Positions 6,701-8,855 of a stretch of DNA of 8,855 nt are shown here, piece after piece. The notes beneath the pieces were generated by a model. That model was not told the DNA's origin. It did no database searches and saw only the letters and a program-made list of their open reading frames with translations. Source of the stretch: a candidate division LCP-89 bacterium (GTDB lineage Bacteria > Electryoneota > B3-LCP); the NCBI GenBank assembly GCA_025774735.1, contig JALGZU010000102.1, forward strand, positions 1-8,855, written 5' to 3'. The number at the start of each line of letters is the position of its first letter. Position 1 is the stretch's first letter. A program made the position numbers and the translations under genes.

Positions 6701-8729
6701 CGAAGGAACATTCGTCGAAAACGTCGTCGATGAATACCAATTCGGTGCGGCCCAGCAGGTCGGCGCGGCGGTCTATGAAGGCTTCCAGTCCGGGATGACT
6801 TTCGAAAATCCGGCTGGCGATGGTCAGCAATTTGACCGGTTCGCCGACCGAAAGCTGGCTCAGGATGTCCGCGCCTTCGACCAGCCGTGCGGAATCAGGC
6901 TGCATCCTGGCTGCAGGAGTCAGGGCGACATAGTCCCGGTCGCCATAAGGGCGGTCCTGGAAATGGAGCTGGTAGAGGGTTTGACTGCCCTGCTGATAGG
7001 GAGTGATTTCGGCGTTGATCACTTTCGATTGGCCCAGCTTATAAAGGCTTATCTGAGGGGATGAAAAACCGTCGATGCGGAAATCCACGAGGGTGTCTTG
7101 CGCCGCATCGGGAGGGGCGAAACGGATCAGGTCGCTATCGGCCTTGTAAAGTCTCTGGTAAATAATTTTGAACCAGTTCAACAGGATGGTATCGTTGGGC
7201 CCAGCATCCGTATCCACCGGCACGAAGATGGAGAGCTGGTTGTTTCCGTGAGTCAGGACGGCGGGATCGATGCCCTGGCTGCCCTGAGCATCCAGAATTA
7301 CTCCGGTCTGACCGATCCACCAGGACGCGCCGGATGACCCCGCTTCCAGAGCCGGTGAGTTCTGATCTTCCAGGCTGACGTAGGCGTGATGCTGACCGCC
7401 CTGCCCGTAGGCGTCGGGATAAGTCAGTCCATGCAGGGAGACGCGCACCCGCACGTTGATCAGGGCATTATCGTCGGGGTAGGGGAGATAGACGCTGTAA
7501 TTTTGAGTCTCCGATGCCGAGACGCCGTTATCGTAATACCAGTGCTCTTTCAAAGAATCCGGGTCCACCTGGGAGAGCCGGTTGTAGTAGAAGTTCTCTT
7601 CTGAGTGAACGGTGGATGGAAAGGAGGTTGCCCGGAACATGTTCAGCTCGTTGACCTCGATAACCTCGCCGGATTCTTCCACCAGGCGGGCGCCTAGATC
7701 TCCTCCCCAGGAGAGCCAGTAAACATTGACGTCTGTGTACAAATCGCTGTATATTTCGGGATTCTGATCGATGTACGTCCCGTGGAGGCCCTCACCCCAG
7801 AATTCGATGTAATCCTCCTCGTCGAAGCGGCCGTCGGCTTCGCCGTGAATATAAATCGGATGTTCTTCCCCCCGGTGTTCGAGGCGGATGGTGCGCGGAT
7901 CTTCGCTGGAGAGGTTAGCTCCCCAGGCTGCCAGTTCTGTGCTGCTCAAGTGGTGAATACCTTCTTCGGAAACGAACAATTTCAACCGCATTTCCCCGGT
8001 TGAATTGCTCACCTGCGGCGAAACCGGCGGATTGGTTGTGAAGGCAGGGAGGGGCAGAAGATCCGCCAGGTTCCCCAGCGCTTCCGGGAGGAGGACACGC
8101 CGTTCGCCTTTGCCGGGACGGGAGGGGAAATCCAGGCGGAGTTCCAGCGACGTCAGAACCGTCAACTCCGATCTGCGAGCATCCCAGCGCGCCGGCTGCA
8201 GGTGCAAGATGGAAAGAGGAATGCGTCGGTATTCACCCAGGGGCAGAATTTCAGCCCAGGAACGATTCGCTAAACGGCGCTGGTTCGATGAACCCGCTAC
8301 AAGAGTCTCTCCTGACAGCCCCAGCGGCCGGTCACCTGTGAAACTGCGTGGTGGAGCATCCAGGCGAATTCTGTCCGTCTGGGCGTCCAGGATCCGTACG
8401 CTGATCCCTTCGGCCCAGCCGGGGAGAATCAGGCGGTAATCCGGCAGCAGCTGGCCGTCAGGGTCCGGCAGCATTGGCAGACGTCCCATTCTGACGGCCG
8501 ATCCAGCCGCATCGCGGCGGGTAAAGGTGGTCGGAAAATCAACTCTGACCACGAGAATTCCCTCGCCTCGTTCCAGAATGGTCACACCGGGCCTGTCGCC
8601 GGAAGCTTGCGGCGCGGGTTCGGCGCTGAGCAGGCAGGTAATACTACATACGGTCAACAAACCGACTATTCCAAGCCGCCTGATCCAACCCGAAAACGGT
8701 CTATATTTCACAGAATCTAAAGGAATCAT
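3708..8729 (-). CDS. porU: PorU-like C25 (gingipain-family) sortase with long Ig-like tail and C-terminal FlgD-like/T9SS domain
   Basis: From the ATG at 8729 it is 1673 residues. An in-frame ATG at 8813 would add 28 residues with no export character, ahead of a normal signal peptide, and it falls at the likely transcription start, so I reject it. Residues 1-36 are a long signal peptide (WIRRLGIVGLLTVCSITCLL, then SA). Residues about 40-640 are beta-rich, as in the PorU N-terminal region. The peptidase core spans about 640-990: IGDGSYD (701-707), PELAVGRIPA near 751-756, NGHG with catalytic His851, TCFIGAFD with catalytic Cys885, and NLLGDPSLRL (976-985). Both catalytic residues are present. 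The tail has a CARDB-like unit (about 1229-1297), an Ig-like unit (about 1470-1572) and a FlgD-Ig/sorting-type domain (1578-1673) with NYPNPF, WDGRDEDG and GVYFYKL. PorU cleaves T9SS signals and attaches cargo at the cell surface. Known PorU proteins are several hundred residues shorter. A general C25 surface protease is the alternative, but the adjacent porV favours PorU. Confidence 0.87.
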   Translation of the reverse strand: MIPLDSVKYRPFSGWIRRLGIVGLLTVCSITCLLSAEPAPQASGDRPGVTILERGEGILVVRVDFPTTFTRRDAAGSAVRMGRLPMLPDPDGQLLPDYRLILPGWAEGISVRILDAQTDRIRLDAPPRSFTGDRPLGLSGETLVAGSSNQRRLANRSWAEILPLGEYRRIPLSILHLQPARWDARRSELTVLTSLELRLDFPSRPGKGERRVLLPEALGNLADLLPLPAFTTNPPVSPQVSNSTGEMRLKLFVSEEGIHHLSSTELAAWGANLSSEDPRTIRLEHRGEEHPIYIHGEADGRFDEEDYIEFWGEGLHGTYIDQNPEIYSDLYTDVNVYWLSWGGDLGARLVEESGEVIEVNELNMFRATSFPSTVHSEENFYYNRLSQVDPDSLKEHWYYDNGVSASETQNYSVYLPYPDDNALINVRVRVSLHGLTYPDAYGQGGQHHAYVSLEDQNSPALEAGSSGASWWIGQTGVILDAQGSQGIDPAVLTHGNNQLSIFVPVDTDAGPNDTILLNWFKIIYQRLYKADSDLIRFAPPDAAQDTLVDFRIDGFSSPQISLYKLGQSKVINAEITPYQQGSQTLYQLHFQDRPYGDRDYVALTPAARMQPDSARLVEGADILSQLSVGEPVKLLTIASRIFESHPGLEAFIDRRADLLGRTELVFIDDVFDECSFGIYSPQAVKDLLLALPVPPEILLLIGDGSYDTRNVYGYGGNLIPIHYVQTEAYGAVPSDFWYGLLDNDLIPELAVGRIPARDSQELDDYLGKIEEYETSPVSGAWRNRHLFVTGTGGVPGTAFLELSQQVIERLQDNVFVERLATDPVTNPFYGGTSDLIDLFNAGALAVDYNGHGAGAIWSDNSLFRIENLPQLGNQGKYPFITNFTCFIGAFDTPQQGSILGEEFIFEPQKGAIGVLASTGLGWFINGGWLQEELVGLMYDNTDLSLGELINAAKILYYAYYGQGGSTESFDTMHLMNLLGDPSLRLAYADAAEGAPQVSPQFVSTGESVSIDLSGDFSGFEGSLRVYDENDYPALQFGSPYEVPLTASASALSATFDLPALGDSTTLNGGTYRLNFWDPTGTQAYNAAASFYYYDAYADSSIVDSLAPNPDPVYAQDTFGFRAKILDPEAVDTAWVHFSIETESDSLIAEGDFGLSEALESNWYQTDLAIDSTTYGYGVSDRVEALVWVVDSASDTTISEEISFYILDGRADPEWISGSLEMGMRDDQAALIIQIENLGHTDVDSMDVEFYLDGTSLQLIGSAVVYNLAAGEAGEVWSASTLQQPGDYPLEVRMNEAGWVDVVDPLDPYQGSLNVDHFNVTTAAGTSDTLSIEDYFQAYIPPGSISGDQGVLIFRSRDDLTLSVMQSGISFILQDSTGYLQGFGFEIGLLGDIALNGDSLKLFVDYQPPFDTLMTADELALHLQIPGQSGWQLLTSETETLSPPPQPHYRISAGSQWPGVYTQLANSDHQNPAIEITVEGQIYTDGGYVPNQPKISALVQDFGGVDNSAGSYWISVDGEVVDSSLISLNYGDSGQTLTLSINPTFTVGNHTVSVSARDLSGNLGSTSIQFQVVGEFRLDFVGNYPNPFKKKTYFAYRLTEQTTEPVRIQIYTVSGRMIRTLYSSSSEEINYAEIYWDGRDEDGAMIANGVYFYKLTARRGDHEIERTMKMAKLR

Positions 8730-8819
8730 GGAAGGAAATTGACAGCAATCGTTTGCATAAATTAACTTCAACGGCGAAAAGTTACAAGAAAAATGCGGAA
8801 AATCTAGACCCATACTGTA

Positions 8820-8825
8820 ATTATG
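8820..8825 (-). promoter_or_regulatory. Candidate -10 box for the PorU-PorV operon
   Basis: CATAAT (five of six matches to TATAAT) lies on the minus strand at 8825-8820. Transcription would start near 8813, giving a leader of about 84 bases to the ATG at 8729. The -35 region is poor (ATTTCA, TTTCAG or TTCAGG at 16-18 bases) and lies within an inverted repeat, which suggests activator dependence or a non-standard sigma factor. A second weak option further in is TTGTAA (-35), 17 bases, TAATTT. Confidence 0.35.
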
Positions 8826-8830
8826 ACGGG

Positions 8831-8850
8831 TATTTCACAACCCTGAAATA
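8831..8850. repeat. Perfect inverted repeat, possible operator, upstream of the PorU-like gene
   Basis: TATTTCA and TGAAATA form perfect seven-base arms around a six-base spacer (CAACCC). This 20-base dyad sits about 100 bases before the preferred PorU start and overlaps the -35 region of the candidate promoter. Size and spacing suit a dimeric regulator. As an RNA hairpin it would be weak and lacks a T tract. The sequence ends five bases beyond it, so any further operator or upstream gene is not visible. Confidence 0.42.
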
Positions 8851-8855
8851 TTAAG

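Noticed and set aside
6375..7064. Plus-strand frame of 229 codons
   Set aside because: It lies antisense within the conserved peptidase part of the PorU-like gene, has no ribosome site or recognisable motif, and is explained by the codon bias of the real gene.
8721..8742. Plus-strand AAAGG followed by ATG, looking like a translation start
   Set aside because: The frame ends after four codons (MEGN) and runs against the start of the PorU-like gene; it is chance.
8730..8813. N-terminal extension of the PorU-like protein to the ATG at 8813
   Set aside because: It would put 28 residues before an already complete signal peptide, in AT-rich DNA that holds promoter-like elements, with no ribosome site. 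The ATG at 8729 also lacks a clear ribosome site, so the choice is not certain.

Overview
The window reads as one minus-strand gene cluster from a bacterium of the FCB superphylum: Bacteroidota-like candidate phyla such as Zixibacteria, KSB1, Latescibacterota or Marinimicrobia. This is an inference from gene content and from a GC fraction that looks a little above one half. The key evidence is an adjacent pair resembling PorU and PorV of the type IX secretion system (T9SS). Its PorU carries a C-terminal FlgD-Ig-like / T9SS sorting-type domain with an NYPNPF motif, which is widespread in FCB lineages. No phylum can be fixed from this sequence alone.

Layout, in the direction of transcription (right to left). 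The region 8730-8855 is AT-rich and holds a likely promoter and a perfect inverted repeat. It is followed by a very large secreted C25-family (gingipain-like) peptidase of about 1673 aa, called a PorU-like sortase. Eleven bases later comes a PorV/PorQ-type outer-membrane barrel protein of 357 aa. A probable lipoprotein with two fibronectin-III-like domains follows with no gap (TAA directly followed by ATG). Next, about 35 bases on, is a small secreted or envelope SLBB-domain protein with a C-terminal membrane segment. These four genes look like one operon. It ends in a 214-base intergenic region that contains a strong rho-independent terminator (1150-1187). Beyond it, and cut by the left edge of the window, is an FlgT-N-domain-like secreted protein, apparently with its own promoter.

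How the genes may work together. In Bacteroidota, PorV shuttles T9SS cargo from the translocon to PorU, which removes the C-terminal signal and attaches the cargo to the cell surface. The adjacency here, the intact His/Cys pair in the peptidase and the PorV hallmark motif support the same role. The lipoprotein, SLBB and FlgT-like proteins are all predicted to be exported. They are candidates for envelope partners of this system, but that is guilt by association only. No translocon genes (SprA, GldK-N, PorT and similar) are in the window. I see no RNA genes, CRISPR arrays, insertion sequences or phage genes. Every long plus-strand reading frame lies antisense to one of the genes described.
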